From contig DBMP01000015.1 in NCBI GenBank assembly GCA_002298145.1, positions 186,001-250,000 on the forward strand: 64,000 bases of DNA, given 5' to 3'. Shown here in pieces: positions 35,035 through 43,275 of this stretch. Each line of letters starts with the position of its first letter. Position 1 is the stretch's first letter. The stretch is from Spartobacteria bacterium UBA695 (GTDB lineage: Bacteria; Verrucomicrobiota; Verrucomicrobiia; Chthoniobacterales; Chthoniobacteraceae). The notes beneath the pieces are model-generated. The model was not told the DNA's origin, ran no database searches, and worked only from the letters and a program-made list of their open reading frames with translations. The position numbers and the translations under genes were made by a program.

Positions 35035-35568
35035 ATGCCAAGAAAACGCTCCAATACGCTAACCCCTCGGGAATACCAAAAGCGTCAGAATTACTGCAAA
35101 CTTTGGTCTCTTGTTTGCAGGGGTATGACGCAATCTGAGATTGCGCAGGAGATGCAAAAAGATAGGGCGTGGGTGTCCCGCTCTTTGAAGGAGATCAATG
35201 CTGATTTTTCTAAGGCGTTTACTACGCCGGACGAGTCTAGGCTCATAGAAGAGAAGCTCGTAAAACTCCATACCCTCTATGCAGAGGCCATGAATACGGC
35301 ATTCACATCGTCCGGTCATATTCGCATCGGCGCCTTGCGACTGGCAGCGGAAATAGCCCAGCAGGAAACGACATTTCACCTTTCCGTAGGGCTTATTAGG
35401 AAGGCTCCCAGTGATGTGCGCGTGGCCGGAATGATTGGGGTTGCCGAGAATCAGCCCGACCTTGAGCTTTTGCGTGAAGAGTTTCAAGACGGTGACTTGG
35501 ACCAAATACTTTTGGAACTCGCAGATTCGATTCGGGAACGGCAGAGCGATGCAGCCATAGAGGCTTAG
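35035..35568 (+). CDS. helix-turn-helix protein, hypothetical
   Basis: 177 residues from ATG 35035 (the in-frame ATG at 34951 adds 28 unlikely residues). A helix-turn-helix is at about 27-50 (G-M-T-Q-S-E-I-A-Q-E-M, then R-A-W-V-S-R-S-L), resembling terminase-small-subunit or resolvase HTH domains; the remainder is helical and acidic at the end. DNA-binding role inferred. Confidence 0.7.
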   Translation: MPRKRSNTLTPREYQKRQNYCKLWSLVCRGMTQSEIAQEMQKDRAWVSRSLKEINADFSKAFTTPDESRLIEEKLVKLHTLYAEAMNTAFTSSGHIRIGALRLAAEIAQQETTFHLSVGLIRKAPSDVRVAGMIGVAENQPDLELLREEFQDGDLDQILLELADSIRERQSDAAIEA

Positions 35569-35695
35569 GGAGAACCTCTTCTCGTTCGGGGACGGTTTTT
35601 TAATAGGGGAGCAAAACCGCGTTTTTAAGCGGGCGATTTTCCTTGCAAAGGATATTAGAAGCTACATTCTACTAACCAATAAATTGCACAGGAAA

Positions 35696-36694
35696 ATGTC
35701 CCTCGACCTCTACCCCTTCCCCCCCGTCCTCGGAAACCAAACCCTCGATCTACCCCCAGCCCCTGTTGTTAGCCCGGCTATGGCCTACCTGGAATCTTTG
35801 GGAAGCCCGATTTCAAAAAGGACGATGGTTTCTCCACTCAACCGGGCCGCGTGCATCCTGGATCCCTCCCTATCAGGCAAAGATGCTTGGATGTTCATTC
35901 CGTGGCAAAAGCTCACGGCCCCTGTCATTCGCGCTATCATGGCAAAGGTAGAGGGAAGCCCCGCTACCCGGAACAAGATGCTTGCTGCCCTCAAGGGGGT
36001 TGCCCGTTCCTCATGGGAAATGCGGCTCCTTGATACGGATGAACTTATGCGTATTCAGAGCATCAAGGGCGATATGGGAAGCCGGGAATTGGCGGGACGG
36101 TTCATCCTGCATGGGGAGTTGATTGAACTTCTCAAAGCGTGCGCTGCCGATTCCTCCCCCGCTGGGGTGCGGGATGCCGCTATGATTACGCTCGCCGCTT
36201 CCACAGGTGCCCGGCGCGCCGAAATCGCCTCTATCCAGCTAGAGAACATCCAAACACCGGAGGAAGGCCGCTATCACGTCCGCATCATCGGCAAGCGAAA
36301 CAAGGAGCGCACACTTTACGTTACGGGGAATGCGGCGTGCGCCCTTTCCGATTGGTTGAACGTGATTTTTGCAACCGGTTGCAAAAATTGCCCGCTTTTC
36401 TGCGCAATCCGTAAAGGCGGGATGGTGCTCCCCGGAATCTCCATCTCTACAACTTCCCTAGACAAGATTCTGTGCAAACGGAGCGCTCAAGCTGGCCTTT
36501 CTGACCTGGATTGGCACGACTTGAGGCGCACTACGGCAAGCAACCTCCTAGACGCAGGGGCCGATATTTCCACTGTGGCGGGAATCCTTGGGCATTCGAG
36601 CGTAAACACAACCGCCCGCTACGACCGGCGCGGGGAGCGGGCCAGAATCAAGGCTTCCGAACTGATTTCGGTGCCCTATTTTTGTCGGAAGTAA
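35696..36694 (+). CDS. tyrosine recombinase, XerC/XerD-like
   Basis: 332 residues from ATG 35696. A full catalytic set is visible: Arg173 in T-G-A-R-R-A-E, Lys200, His274 and Arg277 in H-D-L-R-R, His300 in L-G-H-S-S and Tyr309 in A-R-Y-D-R-R. The N-terminal part is a SAM-like core-binding domain. Unlike the integrase at 29258 it has the standard residues and lies mid-island, so it may resolve dimers, act on a separate site, or be from a captured cassette. Confidence 0.92.
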   Translation: MSLDLYPFPPVLGNQTLDLPPAPVVSPAMAYLESLGSPISKRTMVSPLNRAACILDPSLSGKDAWMFIPWQKLTAPVIRAIMAKVEGSPATRNKMLAALKGVARSSWEMRLLDTDELMRIQSIKGDMGSRELAGRFILHGELIELLKACAADSSPAGVRDAAMITLAASTGARRAEIASIQLENIQTPEEGRYHVRIIGKRNKERTLYVTGNAACALSDWLNVIFATGCKNCPLFCAIRKGGMVLPGISISTTSLDKILCKRSAQAGLSDLDWHDLRRTTASNLLDAGADISTVAGILGHSSVNTTARYDRRGERARIKASELISVPYFCRK

Positions 36695-36870
36695 TTACCC
36701 GGCACTCATATGGAAGCATGACATGCGCTCCCCGGCATTGGTCCGCGTCATAATGAGAATACAAAATGAGCTTTGGCGTCGAAACAGGTGAGGAGACCAT
36801 CCATAATCCAGTCACCCCAAGAGACTTAAGCGCAAAAAAACAGGCACATAACAGAGTTGAGTTTTTGGAG

Positions 36871-36882
36871 TATAATGGCCAT
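36871..36882 (+). promoter_or_regulatory. candidate promoter of the ParB/nuclease operon
   Basis: A perfect -10 TATAAT at 36871-36876, 21 bp before the start codon, overlapped by the palindrome ATGGCCAT (36875-36882) at the expected transcription start. No good -35 is seen, and there is no clear ribosome-binding site before ATG 36897. Confidence 0.4.
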
Positions 36883-36896
36883 ACTTTCGTCTTTCT

Positions 36897-38075
36897 ATGG
36901 CCAATAAACCCGTTTCTACATCGGCAACTCGTGAACGCCCCGTAGAGAACTTTTATTTGGAAGAGCTTCAATTCGACCTCAGAAATCCGCGCTATGGAGC
37001 CAGCGCGGCAAGCATTAACACTGAGCGAGAGGCGTTGGATTACATCGTCAGCATGTTCGGCGTCAACGATGTGCTGAGTTCGATTTCTGTAAACGGTTTT
37101 TTTGATTCTGAGCCGCTCGTTGGAATCCTGTTGAATGGGGAGCGCCGTGTCAGAGTTGTAGAGGGGAATCGCCGCCTAGCTGCATGCTTAATCCTTGCGG
37201 GTGATCCGCGTGCCGAAGGTCAAGCTCGCCTTCGTGATCAGTTTGCAGAGATTTATAAGGCGCACGGGCGAAAGCCGATTAGCCCGGTTCCCGTCATCGT
37301 CTACAAAGGCGAAAACGCCCTAAGAGAGGTGCTCCCGTATATCGGCGTGCGCCATATTGTTGGATTTCTGGAATGGGATTCTTATGCCAAGGCCGCTTGG
37401 GTGGATGGAGTATTGCAAGATCACGATCTTAACCTGAATGAAGTTCAGGAAATGGTTGGCGACAAGAACGATACAATTCGGCGCATGTTAGCCGGATACA
37501 GATTTGTGAACCAACTTGTCCGCACCGGGCATTTCCGACCTGATCAAAGCCAACGCAAGGGCAGAGGAAGCAATCCAGACTATCCATTCTCGTGGGTCTA
37601 TACGGCACTTGATAACCCACCAGTAAAGGAATTTGTCAATTTCCTAGAGCGCGACGGTGTTCCTGCTGAAAATCCAATTCCTGAAGACAAACTTAGCGAT
37701 GCCGGATTGATTTTGACCTTCATGTTTGGAGACAAAACACGGGGGATACCAGCGGTTGTAGAAGACAGTCGGGAAATTGGAGACCTCGCAAAGGCAATTA
37801 AAGATCCGGCTCTTAGGAATCGCCTAAAGGAAGGGAAAAAGCTTCGGGTGGTCATTGAAGAAGCGCGACCATCTGTTGAGCGCTTACAAGAGGGATTCCA
37901 ACGACTTGCAGATCAACTAAAGGATATGTCAGGCTTAATCGTTCCTGGCTCCTTGGACTCGTCAGCGGCTATGGGTTTGGTTGAACCTGCGCGATTAGTG
38001 GCAAATTTGTCGAAGAAAGTCTTTTCTGATGTGCGCAATATAGCGATTGGGGAGGACGAAGTAGATACCGAATGA
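36897..38075 (+). CDS. ParB/Srx-fold N-domain protein
   Basis: 392 residues. Residues about 18-115 match the ParB N-terminal domain: E-E-L-Q-F-D-L-R-N-P-R, I-S-V-N-G-F-F-D-S-E-P-L, then V-V-E-G-N-R-R-L-A-A-C, whose G-x-R-R box binds nucleotide in ParB (CTP) and sulfiredoxin. Helical DNA-binding-like segments follow; no ParA partner is present. Its stop overlaps the start of the nuclease-like gene (ATGA). This places it in a cassette with a methyltransferase rather than in plasmid partition. Confidence 0.85.
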   Translation: MANKPVSTSATRERPVENFYLEELQFDLRNPRYGASAASINTEREALDYIVSMFGVNDVLSSISVNGFFDSEPLVGILLNGERRVRVVEGNRRLAACLILAGDPRAEGQARLRDQFAEIYKAHGRKPISPVPVIVYKGENALREVLPYIGVRHIVGFLEWDSYAKAAWVDGVLQDHDLNLNEVQEMVGDKNDTIRRMLAGYRFVNQLVRTGHFRPDQSQRKGRGSNPDYPFSWVYTALDNPPVKEFVNFLERDGVPAENPIPEDKLSDAGLILTFMFGDKTRGIPAVVEDSREIGDLAKAIKDPALRNRLKEGKKLRVVIEEARPSVERLQEGFQRLADQLKDMSGLIVPGSLDSSAAMGLVEPARLVANLSKKVFSDVRNIAIGEDEVDTE

Positions 38076-39040
38076 CCGCATTGAAAGACAACTGGACGGA
38101 TCGCATAAAAGATTTTCGTGCTGGCCTTGATGCTGACCAAGTTGAGCTCCGTGCAATGCTCGAAGGGCAGGCAAGTATCGAGAGCGGGATCGAAGACGAG
38201 CGTATTTCTGGAGTAGTTGATGACAGCTTAACCAACTCTGGTAATAGTTGGGCCGAGAGGCAAGAAGCCCTTGAAACACTAAGTGGATCGGTTGCGGAGG
38301 AGATTACGCGGAGAGTCGGAATGATGGCCGATTCATATCCGTTTACGGTTCATGGGAATTCTCTCTTCTATCGCTCAAGCAAAACAGGTGTTTACGAATA
38401 CTGTTTGGCCGTTGCTCGGAATCCAAAAGGCACAGCAGAAGGAAAACCACATGCCTCTACGGTATTTGAGTGGATTGCACGCGATGTATTGGCCCTCTAT
38501 TTAGGCTCTGGGGCTCAGGGGTTCAGAACCGGGTGGCCTGTTCATAATAGCGAAAATAGAGGATCCCATGTAAGGGATACGTTTGTATTATTAGCAGAGA
38601 AATGCGGTGAACTGCAATGGAACCCCGCACCTGGATATCCAGACGACCCGCCCCCTTCTCATCTCAAAGACTGCGGATTGGACGTGGTTGTGTGGAAACC
38701 TTGGCCAGATGGGCGTCACGCACAACTGCTTGCTCTTGGACAATGCGCGTGTGGAAAAAATGACATTGATGCAAGCAAAGGACACGAACTGAGCATAGAA
38801 CGTCTTTCAAACTGGTTGCGCCCAGTTTCCTATACTCCGCCAGTCCGATGCTTTTTGGCGGCACTTCATATCCCTAATGAGATTGCTCTATATGAGTTAT
38901 CCAAGGAAGCAGGCGTTTTGGTCGTGGATCGTGCTCGATTGGCAATGCTTGCCGAATCAAGTCCATCAGCGATTAGACCTGTGAAAGGTATTAATTACCA
39001 CGAACTGGCACAGTTCTACGCTAAGCAGAAAGCTGCTTAA
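38072..39040 (+). CDS. putative restriction-endonuclease-like protein
   Basis: 322 residues. The segment about 200-225 reads D-C-G-L-D-V-V-V-W-K then A-L-G-Q-C-A-C-G-K-N: an acidic residue ahead of a strand ending in Q-C-A, as in PD-(D/E)xK nucleases of the D...QxK type. I recall similar QCA(T/C)GKN proteins annotated only as hypothetical in defence loci. N-terminal 100 residues are acidic and helical. Coupled to the ParB-domain gene and overlapping the convergent methyltransferase gene by 20 bp. Nuclease activity is a prediction. Confidence 0.65.
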   Translation: MTALKDNWTDRIKDFRAGLDADQVELRAMLEGQASIESGIEDERISGVVDDSLTNSGNSWAERQEALETLSGSVAEEITRRVGMMADSYPFTVHGNSLFYRSSKTGVYEYCLAVARNPKGTAEGKPHASTVFEWIARDVLALYLGSGAQGFRTGWPVHNSENRGSHVRDTFVLLAEKCGELQWNPAPGYPDDPPPSHLKDCGLDVVVWKPWPDGRHAQLLALGQCACGKNDIDASKGHELSIERLSNWLRPVSYTPPVRCFLAALHIPNEIALYELSKEAGVLVVDRARLAMLAESSPSAIRPVKGINYHELAQFYAKQKAA

Positions 39041-39992
39041 CAAGAGCTTTTGCTACTGCTGCAAACAGAGGAGGCGGGACTGCATTACCGATGGCTCTAA
39101 ATCGCTCTTCAACACTTCTTGTTGAAAACGCTTTTGGATTTGGAAAACCCTGAAGAGCCGCACATTCAAAGTAACTAAAACGGCGAGAGGGTTTGTCTTC
39201 GGCAAAGTCCCAATGATCAGTTCCAATTTTTTCCAGTTTTGCTGAGTCGGGATGCAACGCAACATGTCTCCAGTGTGCAACCACACATGGAGCCTGCTGA
39301 TCCCATTCACGGCGGCGGTTTCGTGAAAGATAATACCAATGGAAAGGCTCCTCATTAAACGAACCACTAGGGGCATGCCGGAGATGCCAGATAACATCCC
39401 TTAATGTGTTATATGACTGGCCTGTTCCTGGCCCATGCGTCGGCAGAGGAAAAGAGTAACGTTTTTTTTCGGAGGATTGAATTCCTACGATGAAGAGGCG
39501 ATTGCGGTCTTGAGCAAGTCCGTAATTCTTAGCATCGAGGATTTGCCAAGTTGTCCGATAGCCTGCCGATCGAAACCTTGTCAACTGAGCCCGAAGAAGA
39601 TGTTCATTTTGCGAGAAACGCATCCCATTTACGTTCTCTACAATGAAAGCTCGGGGGCGAATTTTTCTTAATGCACGGTCAAAATGCCGATACAAAAAAT
39701 TGATCTTGTCCTCTTCATTCCGCCGACCTCCTTGACTGTATCCTTGACACGGATAGCAACCAACCAGCAATTCTGCTTTAGGAAATCTATCAATCTTGGC
39801 GATATCTCCGTGGCGGATGGTTTTTTTAGCCCCGGTTACGGCCTCATATAGCTCACATGCTGCTTCGCTGGCATCATTGGCCCAAATTGCTCGAACTCCA
39901 GCTTCTCGCAAACCGAGATCGCTGCCACCGCAGCCCGAGAAAAGGGAAACGGCGTCCCGTGTTTCGATGGTTTGATGTGCGAATGCAGTCAT
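39021..39992 (-). CDS. DNA (cytosine-5) methyltransferase
   Basis: 323 residues from ATG 39992. C5-methyltransferase motifs in order: I F-S-G-C-G-G, II N-D, IV G-C-Y-P-C-Q with catalytic Cys82, VI E-N-V-N-G, VIII Q-D-R-N-R, and X G-N-A-V-P-P near the C-terminus. The variable target-recognition region between VIII and X is short (~90 residues), as in monospecific enzymes. The target sequence is not predictable. Convergent with, and overlapping, the nuclease-like gene, so probably the protecting partner of that cassette. Confidence 0.95.
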   Translation of the reverse strand: MTAFAHQTIETRDAVSLFSGCGGSDLGLREAGVRAIWANDASEAACELYEAVTGAKKTIRHGDIAKIDRFPKAELLVGCYPCQGYSQGGRRNEEDKINFLYRHFDRALRKIRPRAFIVENVNGMRFSQNEHLLRAQLTRFRSAGYRTTWQILDAKNYGLAQDRNRLFIVGIQSSEKKRYSFPLPTHGPGTGQSYNTLRDVIWHLRHAPSGSFNEEPFHWYYLSRNRRREWDQQAPCVVAHWRHVALHPDSAKLEKIGTDHWDFAEDKPSRRFSYFECAALQGFPNPKAFSTRSVEERFRAIGNAVPPPLFAAVAKALVKQLSA

Positions 39993-40150
39993 TTTAAACA
40001 GAATCCCGTATCTTGCATAAGCCAAGCTTCTTTGCAAGAGGACATTGGGAAAGCATGGATTCAAAAAGGGAATTCCTTGTAGTCTCTGAATACACAGCCG
40101 TCCGCGACATTGAGAGAAGAAACTGGGCAATCCTATGTAGGAGGACGCGA

Positions 40151-40173
40151 ATTTGTCATGCTTTTGTCATGCA
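40151..40173. repeat. tandem TTTGTCATGC pair, right end
   Basis: Matches the left-end pair at 29251-29272 with one inserted T; candidate integrase arm-binding site about 70 bp inside the right attachment repeat. Confidence 0.75.
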
Positions 40174-40219
40174 CGCCGGAAGTCAAAAATGGGCGATTGC
40201 CCGCAGACCTTGTATTTAA

Positions 40220-40246
40220 GCCACTCTCCAGAGATTTGAGAGTGGC
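40220..40246 (-). terminator. island-borne replacement hairpin after tRNA-Asp
   Basis: A perfect 9-bp stem GCCACTCTC/GAGAGTGGC (40220-40228 and 40238-40246), 9-nt loop. Its right arm includes the CCA end of tRNA-Asp, the same design as the chromosomal hairpin at 29085-29109 but with a different sequence, so it came with the island. Confidence 0.6.
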
Positions 40247-40266
40247 GGAGTCTACGGGGCTCGAAC
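40243..40266. repeat. right attachment repeat (att, in tRNA-Asp 3' end)
   Basis: Exact 24-bp match to 29106-29129; covers CCA, the acceptor 3' strand and most of the T-arm of the intact tRNA-Asp. Confidence 0.92.
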
Positions 40267-40319
40267 CCGCAACCTCCGCCGTGACAGGGCGGCGCTCTGA
40301 CCAATTGAGCTAAGACTCC
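40243..40319 (-). tRNA. tRNA-Asp (GTC)
   Basis: Minus-strand cloverleaf: acceptor GGAGTCT with AGACTCC, D-loop TCAATTGGTC, anticodon stem CCGCC/GGCGG around CTGTCAC (anticodon GTC), T-loop TTCGAGCC, discriminator G73 and encoded CCA. It is intact and serves as the island integration site; its 3' 24 bp are island-supplied after integration. Confidence 0.96.
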
Positions 40320-40530
40320 ACTCGAATGCCCCCTTCGGGGCTGGGAGCGGTGAAGGTAGCGATCTCGGGGCCCCTCTGCAATCAGATTTTTGCAAAATTT
40401 CACGTTTTTCCCCGACGTTACCCGTTTTTACTCCCTTTCTACCCCGCCCTCTCTCGCTCCGCAGCCCTCCCCTAAAACGCGGGATTGCCAAGTCGCCTCT
40501 TCCCATTTAGAGATTACCTTTTTCCTAGCA

Positions 40531-43182
40531 ATGTCTCAGGTCTTGGCTGATACCACGGTTCCACTTTCCCCCACCGCTCCCAAATTGGAGCGCGTGCGGC
40601 CTCGCGCGAAGTTTTTCTTCGCCGGGGATGAAAAATTCTTCCTCAAAGGGGTGACTTATGGCCCCTTCCACCCTAACGCTGACCGCGATTTCCTTCCCAC
40701 GCCCGAACGCGCCGCGCAGGATTTCGAGCTGATGCGCGAGCTGGGGGTGAACATTATCCGCATTTACCATGTGCCCCCCAAGTGGTTCCTGGATGTCTGC
40801 CGCGATCACGGGATGCGCTGCATTATTTCCATCCCCTGGGCGGAGCATGTCGAGTTCCTCAATAACCGCAAGATCCGCAAGCAGATCGTTAAGACGGTGC
40901 GCGATGCGGTGGCCCGCAACAAGGGGCACGAGGCGATTTTCGCTTATTTGGTCGGCAATGAGATCCCGACGACGATGGTCCGCTGGCTCGGCGCCAAGCG
41001 GGTGACTTATTTTGTGGAGGAGCTCATCAATGTGGCCCGCTCGGTGGACCCGGAGCCGCTTTATTCCTACGCGAGCTATCCGCCGACGGAGTACCTGCTC
41101 CCCTCGAACGTCGATTTCTACACGTTCAACGTTTACCTGGAGCGCCGACCTGATTTCGAACGCTACCTGGCCCGGCTCCAGAACCTCGCCGAGGATAAGC
41201 CTCTCATCATGGGCGAGTTCGGCCTCGATACGATGCGCAAGGGCGAGGACGCGCAGGCGGAAGTGCTCGACTGGCACTTCGACTGTGTGGTGCTCGGCGG
41301 CGCGGCGGGGACGATTTTCTTCTCCTGGACGGACGAATGGTTCACGGGCGGCCACGAGATCGAGGACTGGCAATTCGGCCTCGTCACGCGCGACCGGCAG
41401 CCGAAGAAGGCGTTCCATACGCTCAAGGCGAAGCTCAACGGCAAGGGGGCGCAGACGGAGCGCGTGAAGCTGAAGGCCTACCCAATGGTCTCGGTGATCG
41501 TCTGCTCGTACAACGGCGGCAAGACCCTGCAGGACTGCCTGGAGTCGCTCGACCTGCTCAACTACCCCAACTATGAGGTGGTGCTGGTGGACGACGGCTC
41601 GAAGGACAACACGCCGGAGATCGTCCGAAACTTCCTGGCCACCCGCGAGGCAAAAGCGGAGGCGCTGGGGCGCAAGGCCCCGGAGTTCATCCATATCGTG
41701 CAGAAGAATATGGGCCTCTCCTACGCGCGCAACGCGGGGGCCTACGCTTCGCATGGCGACGTGATCGCGTACACGGATTCGGACTGCATGCCCGACGCCG
41801 ACTGGCTCTACTACTTGATCGGCACGCTCTTGAGCGGCGACTACTGCGGCGTGGGCGGCCCGAATATTTCGCCCCCCGCGGTCAACTGGGTACAGGCGGC
41901 GGTCGCGGCGGCCCCGGGCAGCCCCACGCACGTGCTCTTGACGGACGTGGTGGCCGAGCACATCCCGGGCTGCAACATGGCCTTCCATCGCTGGGCCTTT
42001 ATGAGCATCGGCGGGTTCGACACCGAGTACCGTAAGGCGGGCGACGATGTGGACTTCTGCTGGCGCTTGCAGACCAACGGCGGGACGATCGCGTTCAGCC
42101 CTTCGGCCATTGTCTGGCACTACCGGCGCTTTACGCTCAAGGCGTTTAAGGGCCAGCAGGACGGCTATGGCGAGGCGGAGTCGATGCTGCGCTTCAAGCA
42201 CCTCATTTTCTTCGGGCCGACCGGCACGGCGAAGTGGAAGGGGCAAATCTACGGACCGCCCCGGTTCACGTGGCTCTTCAACCGGCCCATCATTTACCAT
42301 GGCGTGTTTGGCCAGGGGCTCTTTCAGTCGATCTACCCCACGCCGCAATCCGAGATCGCGGCCTATGTCAGCTCGATCGAGTGGGTGACGCTCTCCGCGT
42401 TCATTCTGCTGCTTTCGTTCCCGTTCCGCTCGCTCGGGATGGTGGCCTACCTGATGTTTGGCGCCACCTTCCTGGTGGCCCTTTCGTACATGATCCATGC
42501 CCGGATCGAGCCCAAGCACGACACCATCCTGGCGCGCCTCCTGGTGGCCGGGCTGGCGCTAGTGCAGCCGATTTCGCGCGGCTACGCCCGCTACTTCACC
42601 TGGCTCAAGTACAAGCAGACACCGCAGGCGGTCATCTCCCGGCCCGAAGCGACGCTCGGCAAACGGGGCGCGGGCGGGTCGATCTCGAAGCTGACATTCT
42701 GGAACGAAACCGGCGTGGGCCGAGAAAAACTGCTCGAAGAGATCTTCGCCGTGCTGGAGACCGAGGACTGGCGCTACTCCACCGACACCGGCTGGAAGCC
42801 CTGGGACGTGACGATTTACGGCAACCAGCTCTGGAGCATCAGCCTGGCAACGGTCACCGAATACCACGGCGGGCCGAAGTGCCTGACACGGGTGCGGCTG
42901 AAGTTCCAGCCGGTCGTAACGACGGTGCTTTCGAACCTGATCTTCCTGTCGATCATAATCTATAACATCAACAGCCACAGCAACCTGCACAAGGGGCTAC
43001 GGATCGCGTATCTGCTCTACGTGCTCTGGCTGGCGATGCGCGCCTACCGGCTCAAGCACCGCGTGGCGGCGCTGGTGGTGGGGGCGGCGACCCGTTGCGG
43101 CCTGATGCGCGTCTCGGGCAGCAAGGCTCGCCCGGTGCCGCAGGAGGTAAAGAAGGAGGAAAAGGCGGAAGCGGCTCAATAG
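40531..43182 (+). CDS. glycoside-hydrolase-like / GT2 glycosyltransferase fusion, membrane-bound
   Basis: 883 residues from ATG 40531. Residues about 25-330 form a GH2-like TIM barrel: F-F-L-K-G-V-T-Y-G-P-F, V-N-I-I-R-I-Y-H, acid/base-type N-E in V-G-N-E-I and nucleophile-type E in M-G-E-F-G. Residues about 345-590 are a GT2 transferase: V-S-V-I-V-C-S-Y-N-G, V-D-D-G-S, T-D-S-D, and G-D-D-V-D-F. Several C-terminal membrane helices follow (about 610-690, 810-850). Likely makes or remodels a surface polysaccharide, one domain cutting or recognising, the other extending; the sugar is unknown. Confidence 0.9.
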   Translation: MSQVLADTTVPLSPTAPKLERVRPRAKFFFAGDEKFFLKGVTYGPFHPNADRDFLPTPERAAQDFELMRELGVNIIRIYHVPPKWFLDVCRDHGMRCIISIPWAEHVEFLNNRKIRKQIVKTVRDAVARNKGHEAIFAYLVGNEIPTTMVRWLGAKRVTYFVEELINVARSVDPEPLYSYASYPPTEYLLPSNVDFYTFNVYLERRPDFERYLARLQNLAEDKPLIMGEFGLDTMRKGEDAQAEVLDWHFDCVVLGGAAGTIFFSWTDEWFTGGHEIEDWQFGLVTRDRQPKKAFHTLKAKLNGKGAQTERVKLKAYPMVSVIVCSYNGGKTLQDCLESLDLLNYPNYEVVLVDDGSKDNTPEIVRNFLATREAKAEALGRKAPEFIHIVQKNMGLSYARNAGAYASHGDVIAYTDSDCMPDADWLYYLIGTLLSGDYCGVGGPNISPPAVNWVQAAVAAAPGSPTHVLLTDVVAEHIPGCNMAFHRWAFMSIGGFDTEYRKAGDDVDFCWRLQTNGGTIAFSPSAIVWHYRRFTLKAFKGQQDGYGEAESMLRFKHLIFFGPTGTAKWKGQIYGPPRFTWLFNRPIIYHGVFGQGLFQSIYPTPQSEIAAYVSSIEWVTLSAFILLLSFPFRSLGMVAYLMFGATFLVALSYMIHARIEPKHDTILARLLVAGLALVQPISRGYARYFTWLKYKQTPQAVISRPEATLGKRGAGGSISKLTFWNETGVGREKLLEEIFAVLETEDWRYSTDTGWKPWDVTIYGNQLWSISLATVTEYHGGPKCLTRVRLKFQPVVTTVLSNLIFLSIIIYNINSHSNLHKGLRIAYLLYVLWLAMRAYRLKHRVAALVVGAATRCGLMRVSGSKARPVPQEVKKEEKAEAAQ

Positions 43183-43209
43183 GCGCGCTCCTCTCCCTCT
43201 GATGATTCT

Positions 43210-43241
43210 CGTGCCCAGTCTCCGGATTGGGCACGTTTTTT
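43210..43241 (+). terminator. Rho-independent terminator of the glycosyltransferase gene
   Basis: 8-bp stem CGTGCCCA/TGGGCACG (43210-43217 and 43228-43235) with a 10-nt loop, followed by TTTTTT at 43236-43241, 27 bp after the stop codon. Confidence 0.88.
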
Positions 43242-43275
43242 ATCCACGAAACGCTGCTTCGAACTCTGCTTTGTG

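Larger units (their letters stand above)
29106..40266. mobile_element. integrative genomic island in tRNA-Asp
   Basis: Bounded by a 24-bp direct repeat (29106-29129 and 40243-40266) identical to the 3' end of tRNA-Asp. Inside are a tyrosine integrase next to one end, an excisionase-like gene, a phage-type replication gene, a second tyrosine recombinase, cargo of unknown function, and a ParB/nuclease/methyltransferase cassette. GC content is visibly lower than both core flanks, especially 31300-36000. No conjugation or capsid genes were seen, so it is an integrative element of satellite or genomic-island type. Confidence 0.9.

Noticed and set aside
36897..38075. Plasmid partition ParB as the role of this gene
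   Set aside because: No ParA and no parS-like repeats nearby; it is coupled to a nuclease-like gene in a methyltransferase cassette.
40525..42519. A 664-codon minus-strand ORF opposite the glycosyltransferase
   Set aside because: Shadow of the fusion gene, which has full GT2 and barrel motifs.
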